Assembly (NCBI GenBank): GCA_946482635.1
Contig: CAMLSG010000169.1
Coordinates: forward strand, 1 to 11,963
Origin: an uncultured Duganella sp.
Lineage (GTDB): Bacteria > Pseudomonadota > Gammaproteobacteria > Burkholderiales > Burkholderiaceae
DNA length: 11,963 bases
Direction of reading: 5' to 3'
Each line of letters starts with the position of its first letter. Position 1 is the stretch's first letter. Both the position numbers and the translations under genes were made by a program. The notes beneath the pieces were generated by a model. The model worked only from the letters and a program-made list of their open reading frames with translations, made no database searches and was not told where the DNA came from. Shown here piece by piece: positions 5,621 to 11,963 of the stretch.

Positions 5621-6301
5621 ATGAAAGCCCTACTGGTAGAAGACGAACAGCGGATCGCGAGCTTTGTATGCAGCGGATTGCGCGAACAAGGCATCCTGGT
5701 GGACCATTGCGAAGATGGGAACCTGGGCTACGACTACGCGCTGTCACGCCAGTACGACATCATCCTGCTCGACATCATGGTGCCGGGCCGCGACGGCCTG
5801 GCGATCCTGAAAGCCCTGCGCCGCGACGGCCGCGACACGCCGGTGATCCTGCTCACCGCGCGCAATGAACTGGACGACCGCCTGGAAGGGCTGAACCTGG
5901 GCGCCGACGATTACCTCGCCAAGCCGTTCTACATGGAAGAACTGGTCGCCCGCATCCACGCCCTGCTGCGCCGCGTGAGCGGCGAACGCCAGAACGTGCT
6001 GACGGCGGGACCGCTCAAGCTGGACCGCCTGTCGCGCGTGGCGGAACTCGATGGCCGGGAAGTCGAATTGACCAGCCGCGAATTCAACCTGATGGAATAC
6101 CTGATGCGCGCGCCGGGCCGGGTCTACACACGGACCCAGATCCTCGAGCATGTGTGGGGCTACGACTTCGACCCGCAAACCAATATGGTCGACGTCTGCA
6201 TCCAGCGCCTGCGCAAGAAGCTGGCCTTGCCGGAGCACGTCGCCATCGAGGCGGTGCGCGGCGTCGGCTACCGCCTGCGCAAGCCGGACAGCGAAGCATG
6301 A
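5621..6301 (+). CDS. OmpR/PhoB-family response regulator
   Basis: This 226-residue cytoplasmic transcription factor has a receiver domain at about residues 1-115 and a winged-helix DNA-binding domain at about 128-222. Receiver landmarks are the acidic pair in LLVEDE (E7, D8), the phosphorylated Asp51 in DIILLDIMVPGRDG, Thr in VILLTAR and Lys in YLAKPF. The output domain shows LTSREFNLMEYL, GRVYTRTQILEHVWGYDFDP, VDVCIQRLRKKL and RGVGYRLR, all classic OmpR/PhoB features. ATG 5621 (MKALLVEDE) gives the normal family N terminus. Alternatives at 5585 (TTG, inside the promoter) or 5612 are less likely. Only GGGG directly abuts the ATG, so the message may be leaderless. It overlaps the kinase gene by four bases (ATGA). 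Confidence 0.96.
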   Translation: MKALLVEDEQRIASFVCSGLREQGILVDHCEDGNLGYDYALSRQYDIILLDIMVPGRDGLAILKALRRDGRDTPVILLTARNELDDRLEGLNLGADDYLAKPFYMEELVARIHALLRRVSGERQNVLTAGPLKLDRLSRVAELDGREVELTSREFNLMEYLMRAPGRVYTRTQILEHVWGYDFDPQTNMVDVCIQRLRKKLALPEHVAIEAVRGVGYRLRKPDSEA

Positions 6302-7689
6302 CGCCGTCGCGCCGCCCCTTCATCCGATCGTTCCGGCTGCGGGTGGCGCTGACCACCGGCGGCCTGGCCACGGCGGTGGTGGCGGTGCTGTTTGTCGCCT
6401 CCGCCCTGACGTTGCTGAACCGGCGCGCCGCCATCATCGACCGCATCATGGTGGCGCAACTGGCCGGACCGGGCTTCGGCGCCTCCCCCGTGCCGCTGTG
6501 GAATGCCATCGACGCCCACCTGAACGCCAGCTTCAGCGGCTTTGCGCCGGAGGGCGATGACGAAAAATTCGCCATCCTGCGCGCGGCCGACGACTCGCGC
6601 GGCGTGATTTACCAGAGCCCCAACTGGCCCGCCTCCCTGCTGGTGCCGGAGGCGAACGACAAGGAACTGCGCACCTATTACGGCGGCGGCAGCCAATGGC
6701 GCATTGGCCAGGTACGGCGCGGCAGCGTACTGGTGCAGATGGGCGTCAACACCACGCTGTCGGAAGCGCAGCTGATCGTGTCGATCAAGCGCTTCGGCGC
6801 CTTCGTCGTGGCCTTGTGCCTGATCGTCTGCGGCGTGGCCTGGTACCTGGCCGGCCGCGCCATGCGCCCGATCGAGCACCTGACCGGCGTCATGGAGCGC
6901 GTGCGCGCCAGCGATTTGCGGCAGCGCGTGGCCGCCGATGAAGAAGTGCTGGAATTCGAGCGCCTGGTCACCGTGTTCAACGACATGCTGGACCGGCTGG
7001 AGCGCAGCTTCCTGCAATCGGCGCGCTTCTCCGGCGACGCCGCGCATGAGCTGCGCACGCCGGTGTCGATCCTGCAGGGCGAACTGGAACGGGCTTTCGA
7101 GCGCGCCGGCGCCTACCCGGAACTGGAGCAGGCCCTGGCCGACATGCTCGACGAAGTGCGCCGCCTCGACAACGTGGTGCGCAAGCTGCTGATGCTGTCG
7201 CGCGCCGATGCCGGCCAATTGCAAGTCCCGATGCAAGCGCTCGACCTGGTGCCGATCCTGCGCGAACTGGCCGACGACCTCGACATGATGGCGCCCGAGC
7301 GCCCCTTGCGGCTCGACCTGCCGCCACGCCTGGATGCGCTAGGCGATGCCGACCTGCTGCGGCAAGTGCTGCAAAACCTGGTCAGCAACGCGGTGAAGTA
7401 CGGCGTGCCGGAAGGCTGGATCGCCATCTCGGCCCGCCGCACGGACACCGGCTGGCAAGTCGATGTATCCAACGCCTCCGCCGGGATCGCCTATGAGCAG
7501 CGCGAGCGCCTGTTCGACCGCTTCTACCGCGCCGACCATGCATACAACCGCCGCATCCCTGGCGTCGGGCTCGGCCTGGCACTGGCGCGCGAAATCGCCC
7601 GTGCACACGGCGGCGAACTGAAACTATCTGACTGCACCTCATCCCAGGTCACCTTCAGCCTGACCCTGCCGTTAATAACTACTCAATAA
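6298..7689 (+). CDS. Sensor histidine kinase, heavy-metal-sensor type
   Basis: This 463-residue inner-membrane kinase is the partner of the response regulator before it. Transmembrane helix 1 spans about residues 16-40, a periplasmic sensor about 41-160, and transmembrane helix 2 about 166-186. A HAMP linker at about 187-238 begins RAMRPIEHLTG. The phosphoacceptor is His250 in DAAHELRTPVS, followed by an N box QNLVSNAVKYG and a G2 box GVGLGLALAREIARAHGG. The segment before FDRFYRAD reads SNASAGI, where most kinases have DxGPGI. A change at this Asp is common in CusS/CopS-type metal sensors, which supports that subfamily. No metal-efflux genes are adjacent, so the signal is unknown. ATG 6298 overlaps the regulator stop. 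Confidence 0.93.
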   Translation: MTPSRRPFIRSFRLRVALTTGGLATAVVAVLFVASALTLLNRRAAIIDRIMVAQLAGPGFGASPVPLWNAIDAHLNASFSGFAPEGDDEKFAILRAADDSRGVIYQSPNWPASLLVPEANDKELRTYYGGGSQWRIGQVRRGSVLVQMGVNTTLSEAQLIVSIKRFGAFVVALCLIVCGVAWYLAGRAMRPIEHLTGVMERVRASDLRQRVAADEEVLEFERLVTVFNDMLDRLERSFLQSARFSGDAAHELRTPVSILQGELERAFERAGAYPELEQALADMLDEVRRLDNVVRKLLMLSRADAGQLQVPMQALDLVPILRELADDLDMMAPERPLRLDLPPRLDALGDADLLRQVLQNLVSNAVKYGVPEGWIAISARRTDTGWQVDVSNASAGIAYEQRERLFDRFYRADHAYNRRIPGVGLGLALAREIARAHGGELKLSDCTSSQVTFSLTLPLITTQ

Positions 7690-7813
7690 GTAGTTGCAAG
7701 TCATTGATTTCATTGATTTTTATGTCGGAAAATTTTACAGCAATATAAAAGTTGCTCAAGTAGTAATTTACAAGCAAATATTAAGTGCTTGATTCATTTA
7801 GGACTAAGAGGTT
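7690..7813. other. AT-rich regulatory region upstream of the PEP-CTERM gene
   Basis: This strip is far richer in A/T than the genes around it. It contains a perfect 9-bp tandem repeat of CATTGATTT (7702-7719) and TGTCGGAAAATTTTACA (7723-7739), centred about 110 bp before the predicted sigma-54 transcription start. That distance is typical of an enhancer-binding-protein site. I see no gene and no hairpin-plus-T terminator for the kinase operon here. Confidence 0.5.
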
Positions 7814-7831
7814 TTGGCATGGCCCTTGCAT
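7814..7831 (+). promoter_or_regulatory. Sigma-54 (RpoN) promoter of the PEP-CTERM gene
   Basis: TTGGCATGGCCCTTGCAT matches the consensus TGGCACG-N4-TTGC, with the invariant GG and GC doublets correctly spaced and one substitution (T for C). Transcription should start near 7841, leaving a leader of about 57 nt. Exosortase/PEP-CTERM systems in betaproteobacteria are known to be linked to RpoN and the PrsK/PrsR two-component system. Confidence 0.85.
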
Positions 7832-7897
7832 AACAAGCCATGCAGACGATTGGTACCCGCCAATTCCTCAATGAAAAACCTGATTGGAGATACAAGC

Positions 7898-8713
7898 ATG
7901 AAAAAATATTTGCGCTGGTTACTGGCAGGCGCACTGGGCCTGCTAGGTGCAGCCCAGGCCTACGCCTCGCCGGTATTTTCCGTGGACCCCACGGTCATCA
8001 ACGGCGCCGGCAGCACCTTTAATGCCGATGCCATCAACGGCTTCTCCTCCACCCGCATCCGGCATGACGGCGCCGACCCGGCTACGTTCTACCGTGCCAG
8101 TGGCTATGCCGTCTTCACCGGTTTTGCGCTGAACAGCGCGCCAGTCCCAGGCGGACAATCGCAAGTCAACGTGGCCTACGGCCTGTATGCCACCTTCACC
8201 CAGGAGTTCACCTGCTCCGGCGTGCTGGCGCCAGGCGTGAGCTGTAACGTGAGCGCGTTCTCGTTCGAGCTATGGGCTGACCCGGACAACGACAACACCT
8301 ACTCGCTGGCTACCGTAGCGCTCGATCCGACCGTGATCGCAGCCGGCGACCAATACAAACTGGCCAGCTCGAGCATGCTGACCGCTGGCGTGGGCGGCCT
8401 GGACCTGCTGGGTGGCGCTTTCCAGAACCTGAACTTCGGTTGGGAACTGTATGAGAATCCTGACCCACTGGTGCCGGACGGCTTCGACTACTTCACCCTG
8501 CCGCGTCCGTTCTACACCGCTGCCTTCTCCGCCTTCAACAACACCTCGCTGGGCATCACTTGCGACGTGGCGGGCTGCCTCGGTGCGAATATCGTGGCCA
8601 TCAATTCGGAGACCGGTATTCTCGACTTCAACCAGGTTCCGGAACCTGGCAGCCTGGCCCTGCTTGGCCTGGGCTTGCTGATGGTGGGCACGCAGCGCAT
8701 GCGCCGCCGCTAA
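7898..8713 (+). CDS. PEP-CTERM sorting-domain protein (flocculation-associated type likely)
   Basis: This 271-residue exported protein has a signal peptide at 1-23 (MKKYLRW, a Leu/Ala-rich core, AYA before Ser24) and a C-terminal sorting tag at 247-271. The tag consists of VPEPGS, the hydrophobic stretch LALLGLGLLMVG, then RMRRR. An exosortase of the EpsH/XrtA type should cut at this tag and pass the protein to the outer surface or the extracellular matrix. The middle part is rich in Asn, Ser, Thr, Gly and Phe with two cysteine pairs. Its pattern around VAYGLYATFTQ and FELWADPDNDNTYSLA resembles flocculation-associated PEP-CTERM proteins described in Zoogloea; that family call is from memory and moderate. 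ATG 7898 has GGAGA at 7886-7890; ATG 7871 would break up the signal peptide. No exosortase gene lies in the window. Confidence 0.9.
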   Translation: MKKYLRWLLAGALGLLGAAQAYASPVFSVDPTVINGAGSTFNADAINGFSSTRIRHDGADPATFYRASGYAVFTGFALNSAPVPGGQSQVNVAYGLYATFTQEFTCSGVLAPGVSCNVSAFSFELWADPDNDNTYSLATVALDPTVIAAGDQYKLASSSMLTAGVGGLDLLGGAFQNLNFGWELYENPDPLVPDGFDYFTLPRPFYTAAFSAFNNTSLGITCDVAGCLGANIVAINSETGILDFNQVPEPGSLALLGLGLLMVGTQRMRRR

Positions 8714-8733
8714 AGCCGAACGCTGGATGGCAT

Positions 8734-8767
8734 GACGAGCTGGTGCGCTTGCCCGCACCAGCTCGTC
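8734..8767. terminator. Long perfect hairpin after the PEP-CTERM gene (probable terminator, no T tract)
   Basis: GACGAGCTGGTGCG (8734-8747) and its exact complement (8754-8767) form a 14-bp stem around a 6-base loop. Three further base pairs can form below it, including one G-T wobble. It begins 20 bases after the PEP-CTERM stop. Neither strand has a T run directly after the stem; TTTT comes only at 8781-8784. It may end transcription or protect the 3' end. Confidence 0.55.
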
Positions 8768-8871
8768 GTGGCATGATCGATTTTCAGCGCCGCGCGTTGG
8801 TCGGCCTTTTTAGCTTTCACCATGCTATTTGCGGGATGACTTGACGCTGGCGCTTGCTGGAGGAACTCGCC

Positions 8872-9636
8872 ATGCATGACAGCCCAGACGCCACGTCCAA
8901 GCCCGAACTCGAAACCGCGGCACAGGACGCAGCCCCGCACCCTACGCTGAGCGAAGGCGATCCCCTGGTCGCGCAATTAGCCGACCAAGTTACGCAAGAA
9001 CTGGATTTCGGCATCAGACTGGTCGACACGCCCACCGGGCGCAACCAGGCCAGCATGCTGATCCACCGCATGTACAGCTGGCGCGGCTTTACCGGCAACC
9101 ATGCGTTGACGCCGGTCGCCAACCGCGTCACCCTGATGGCCAGCCAGCGCGGCGAGGCGGTCGGCACCTTGAGTGTCGGCCTCGATTGCCCGGAAGGCTT
9201 GCTGGCCGACGAACTGTTCAAGCCACAACTGGACGCCTGCCGCGCAAAAGGCGGCCGCATCTGCGAGATCATCAAGTTCGCCTTCGACATGGCGGGCAAT
9301 AGCAAGCAGTACCAGGCCGCCCTGTTCCACCTGGCCGTCATCACCGCGCGCGACGTGCACCAGCGCACCCATATGTTCATCGAGGTGCAGCCGCGCCACC
9401 GCGCCTTCTTCGACAACGCCCTGGGTTTCAAGCAGATCGGCGAGCCGGTGCTGAATCCGCGCGTCAATGTGCAGGGCATCCTGATGTGCGTCGAACTGTC
9501 CTACATGACGGAGCAGATCCAGCTTTACGGCGGCAAAGGCCCGGTTCCCGGCGTGCGCTCGTTCTACCCGTTTTTCTTCTCGCCGCGTGAGGAAATTGGA
9601 ATCGCCAACAGAATGCTCAATATGACACATGACTAG
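8872..9636 (+). CDS. FeeM / exosortase-associated-type N-acyltransferase (GNAT fold)
   Basis: This 254-residue cytoplasmic protein resembles the N-acyl amino acid synthase (FeeM) and PEP-CTERM/exosortase-associated acyltransferase group. Those enzymes use acyl carrier protein or CoA thioesters to acylate amino groups, and are distant relatives of acyl-homoserine-lactone synthases. A variable N-terminal 40 residues precede the fold. The fold shows LDFGIRLVDTPTGRNQASML (residues 44-63), an RGEAVGTLSVGLD beta strand pair (93-105), GRICEIIKFAFD with Glu132 (128-139), ALFHLAVITARDVHQRTHMF (150-169), and the GNAT-like end EVQPRHRAFFDNALGFKQIG (171-190). ATG 8872 has GGAGGAA at 8859-8865. It overlaps the following E1-like gene by 8 bp, so the two probably act together. 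The acyl donor and acceptor are unknown. Confidence 0.75.
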   Translation: MHDSPDATSKPELETAAQDAAPHPTLSEGDPLVAQLADQVTQELDFGIRLVDTPTGRNQASMLIHRMYSWRGFTGNHALTPVANRVTLMASQRGEAVGTLSVGLDCPEGLLADELFKPQLDACRAKGGRICEIIKFAFDMAGNSKQYQAALFHLAVITARDVHQRTHMFIEVQPRHRAFFDNALGFKQIGEPVLNPRVNVQGILMCVELSYMTEQIQLYGGKGPVPGVRSFYPFFFSPREEIGIANRMLNMTHD

Positions 9637-10528
9637 CCGCGACAAAGAGCCGTCCATGGGTGCCCACTTCCAGTACGAAGAAGCGTTCGCACGCAACCTC
9701 GGCTGGGTGACGCCGGAAGAACAGCAGCGCTTGCGCGGCAAGCGCATTGCGATTGCCGGCATGGGCGGCGTAGGCGCCGTGCACCTGCTGACCCTGGCCC
9801 GGCTCGGCGTCGGCGCCTTCCACATTGCCGATTTCGACTGCTACGACATCCCCAACCTGAACCGGCAAGCGGCTGCCTTCATGTCCACCATGGGCCAGCC
9901 CAAGGTGGCCGTGGCGGCGCGCATGGCGCAGGACATCAACCCGCAGGTCGAGATCCGCCAGTTCGGCGAAGGCGTGAACAGTGCCAATGTCAGCGCCTTT
10001 CTCGATGGCGTCGACCTGTACGTCGACGGCCTGGACTTTTATGCATTTGACGCGCGCACCCTGGTTTATGGCCACTGCGCAGCCCAGCGCATCCCCGCCA
10101 CCATGGCCGCACCGCTGGGGATGGGCGCTTCCTGCCTGAATTTCCTGCCCGGCCAAATGACTTTCGAAGACTATTTCCAGTGGGGCGACTTGCCGGAAGT
10201 GGAAAAAGCCCTGCGTTTCCTGGTCGGCCTGGCGCCGGCCAGCCTGCACCGCGGCTACCTGGTATGGCCGCAGGGCGTTGACCTGGCGCAGCGCCGCGGC
10301 CCTTCCACCAGCATGGGCTGCCAGCTGTGCGCCGGCATCGCCGCCAGCCAGGCGCTGAAAATCCTGCTGGGGCGGGGCAAGGTGCTGGCCGCCCCCCACG
10401 GCTTCCAGTACGACGCCTACGAAGACAAATATGTGACCACCTGGCGCCCGGGCGGCAACCGCCACCCGCTGCAGCGCCTGGCAATGGCCCTGGCGCGCCG
10501 CAAATTCGTCGGTGGCAGCGCCGGCTGA
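9629..10528 (+). CDS. ThiF/MoeB/E1-like adenylyltransferase family protein
   Basis: E1-like enzymes adenylate the C terminus of a ubiquitin-like or sulfur-carrier protein, or another carboxylate, before thiolation or ligation. The 299-residue protein has the Rossmann-like ATP site GMGGVG (44-49), then IADFDCYDIPNLNRQ with D68, D70, R79 and Q80, GQPKV with Lys92, and VDGLD near 132-136. These positions match ATP and Mg binding residues of MoeB and ThiF. C231 and C234 form a single CxxC in GCQLCAG; the second zinc pair of MoeB is not obvious. No ThiS-, MoaD- or ubiquitin-like gene is nearby. It overlaps the acyltransferase by 8 bp. ATG 9629 is assumed; ATG 9656 (MGAHFQYEE), with AAAGAG upstream, is a good alternative. 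It is not the housekeeping MoeB by context. Confidence 0.85.
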   Translation: MTSRDKEPSMGAHFQYEEAFARNLGWVTPEEQQRLRGKRIAIAGMGGVGAVHLLTLARLGVGAFHIADFDCYDIPNLNRQAAAFMSTMGQPKVAVAARMAQDINPQVEIRQFGEGVNSANVSAFLDGVDLYVDGLDFYAFDARTLVYGHCAAQRIPATMAAPLGMGASCLNFLPGQMTFEDYFQWGDLPEVEKALRFLVGLAPASLHRGYLVWPQGVDLAQRRGPSTSMGCQLCAGIAASQALKILLGRGKVLAAPHGFQYDAYEDKYVTTWRPGGNRHPLQRLAMALARRKFVGGSAG

Positions 10529-10651
10529 CTTTGGGTGCGCGGCCACCCGCCAATTCCCGCTACATTCCCGTGTTGGCCCCAATCCATGCCGAATTATCAC
10601 TTTGGCATGATTGATATCAAATCAATGCTTGACCAGGCGCAAAGAAATTCC

Positions 10652-10681
10652 CTTGAAAAGGGAAAGTGTCGTCCCTATAAT
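10652..10681 (+). promoter_or_regulatory. groESL promoter, sigma-70 with overlapping sigma-32-like elements
   Basis: TTGAAA (10653-10658), a 17-bp spacer and a perfect TATAAT (10676-10681) form a strong housekeeping promoter with a start near 10688. The same DNA reads CTTGAA (10652-10657), 15 bp, CCCTAT (10673-10678). This is close to the heat-shock sigma-32 consensus CTTGAA/CCCCAT, so both sigma factors might use it. Confidence 0.75.
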
Positions 10682-10683
10682 TG

Positions 10684-10710
10684 TTGGCACTCGTTAGCCG
10701 AGAGTGCTAA
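10684..10710. promoter_or_regulatory. CIRCE operator (HrcA binding site)
   Basis: TTGGCACTC, nine bases, then GAGTGCTAA differs from the CIRCE consensus (TTAGCACTC-N9-GAGTGCTAA) at one base. The match extends outward as TTG/CAA. It begins within the -10 box and covers the predicted transcription start, so bound HrcA would block initiation. Confidence 0.95.
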
Positions 10711-10744
10711 CAACTGTCAATAAACCGAGTAAAAGGAGTTTTGT

Positions 10745-11035
10745 ATGAACCTTCGCCCTTTGCATGACCGCGTCATCGTCAAACGCCTGGACCAGGAAAC
10801 CAAGACCGCGTCCGGCCTGATCATCCCTGATGCAGCCGCTGAAAAGCCAGACCAGGGTGAAGTGCTGGCAGTTGGCAACGGCAAAGTTGCTGACAACGGC
10901 ACCGTGCGTGCTCTGGAAGTGAAAGTGGGCGACCGCGTTCTGTTCGGCAAATACGCCGGCCAAGCCGTCAAGGTAGACGGCCAGGAACTGCTGGTAATGC
11001 GCGAAGAAGACATCATGGCCGTGGTACAGAAGTAA
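10745..11035 (+). CDS. groES: Co-chaperonin GroES
   Basis: This 96-residue protein forms the heptameric lid of the GroEL folding chamber. It opens [20 protein letters not shown], has the mobile loop [21 protein letters not shown] with the hydrophobic GroEL-binding triad LII, then [19 protein letters not shown] and ends [16 protein letters not shown]. Length and sequence are standard for proteobacterial GroES. AAAAGGAG lies seven bases before ATG. Expression should be controlled by the CIRCE operator and promoter upstream, and it is co-transcribed with groEL 38 bp further on. Confidence 0.98.
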   Translation: MNLRPLHDRVIVKRLDQETKTASGLIIPDAAAEKPDQGEVLAVGNGKVADNGTVRALEVKVGDRVLFGKYAGQAVKVDGQELLVMREEDIMAVVQK

Positions 11036-11049
11036 TCACAGCCCCCTAG

Positions 11050-11963
<914 letters not shown>

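Larger units (their letters stand above)
10529..10744 (+). promoter_or_regulatory. groESL control region
   Basis: This gap of 216 bp has no gene. It holds an AT-richer part with TTGATATCAA (10611-10620), then a 17-bp palindrome TTCCCTT-GAA-AAGGGAA (10648-10664) over the -35 box, the sigma-70 promoter, CIRCE, and the groES ribosome binding site AAAAGGAG (10731-10738). I see no T-tailed terminator for the E1-like gene at its left end. Confidence 0.7.

Noticed and set aside
6268..7236. 322-residue minus-strand open frame opposite the histidine kinase
   Set aside because: It is a shadow of the kinase reading frame with biased His/Gln/Ala composition and no ribosome binding site or domain.
8768..8862. 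Second sigma-54 promoter before the acyltransferase gene (TGGCATGATCG, TGGCGCTTGC)
   Set aside because: The GG and GC doublets are not at the required spacing.
10529..10550. Terminator after the E1-like gene
   Set aside because: Only a 5-bp stem (GGGTG/CACCC) is present and no T tract follows.
9617..10600. 327-residue minus-strand open frame opposite the E1-like gene
   Set aside because: It mirrors the ThiF-like gene and part of the groESL upstream region; composition is that of an antisense frame.

Overview
The window is GC-rich and has a betaproteobacterial gene set. The combination of a PEP-CTERM surface protein with a sigma-54 promoter, a CIRCE-controlled groESL operon, a zapA-6S RNA-EVE block and an ilvD/LysR/lgt block suggests the Oxalobacteraceae (Massilia, Duganella or Janthinobacterium-like). 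That placement is inference from gene content and protein style; no database search was possible.

Layout. Positions 1-218 hold the 5' end of ilvD (minus strand, partial). It is divergent from a LysR-family regulator at 309-1205, whose stop codon directly abuts the start of lgt (1206-2027, prolipoprotein diacylglyceryl transferase). lgt converges on a long minus-strand block, and the two 3' ends overlap by 36 bp. Read in its own direction from about 5487 down to 1992, the minus-strand block contains a 41-residue small protein, a ZapB-like coiled-coil protein, zapA, 6S RNA with an intrinsic terminator, an EVE-domain protein, a TauE/SafE permease and a split pair of short CHR-domain (chromate-type) transporters. 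Overlapping start/stop codons join zapB-like to zapA, EVE to tauE, and the two transporter halves to each other.

Positions 5621-7689 (plus strand) encode a two-component system of the heavy-metal-sensor type, with a 4-bp overlap between response regulator and histidine kinase. An 18-bp perfect palindrome lies between the regulator and the divergent small-protein gene and could be the regulator's operator for both. Positions 7690-7897 form an AT-rich control region with a near-consensus sigma-54 promoter. It drives a PEP-CTERM (exosortase substrate) protein at 7898-8713 that resembles flocculation-associated PEP-CTERM proteins. A two-gene cassette follows (8872-10528): an acyltransferase of the FeeM/exosortase-associated GNAT type, overlapping by 8 bp with a ThiF/E1-like adenylyltransferase. 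The window ends with groES (10745-11035) and the first half of groEL (11074 to the end), behind a sigma-70 promoter overlaid by a possible sigma-32 site and by the HrcA operator CIRCE.

Most of the window is conserved core genome. The parts most worth a second look are the small protein divergent from the two-component system, two promoters placed so that translation may start at or next to the first transcribed base (zapB-like and response regulator), the palindrome inside the zapB-like promoter, the sigma-54 promoter of the PEP-CTERM gene, and the acyltransferase/E1-like pair, whose substrate cannot be read from the sequence.
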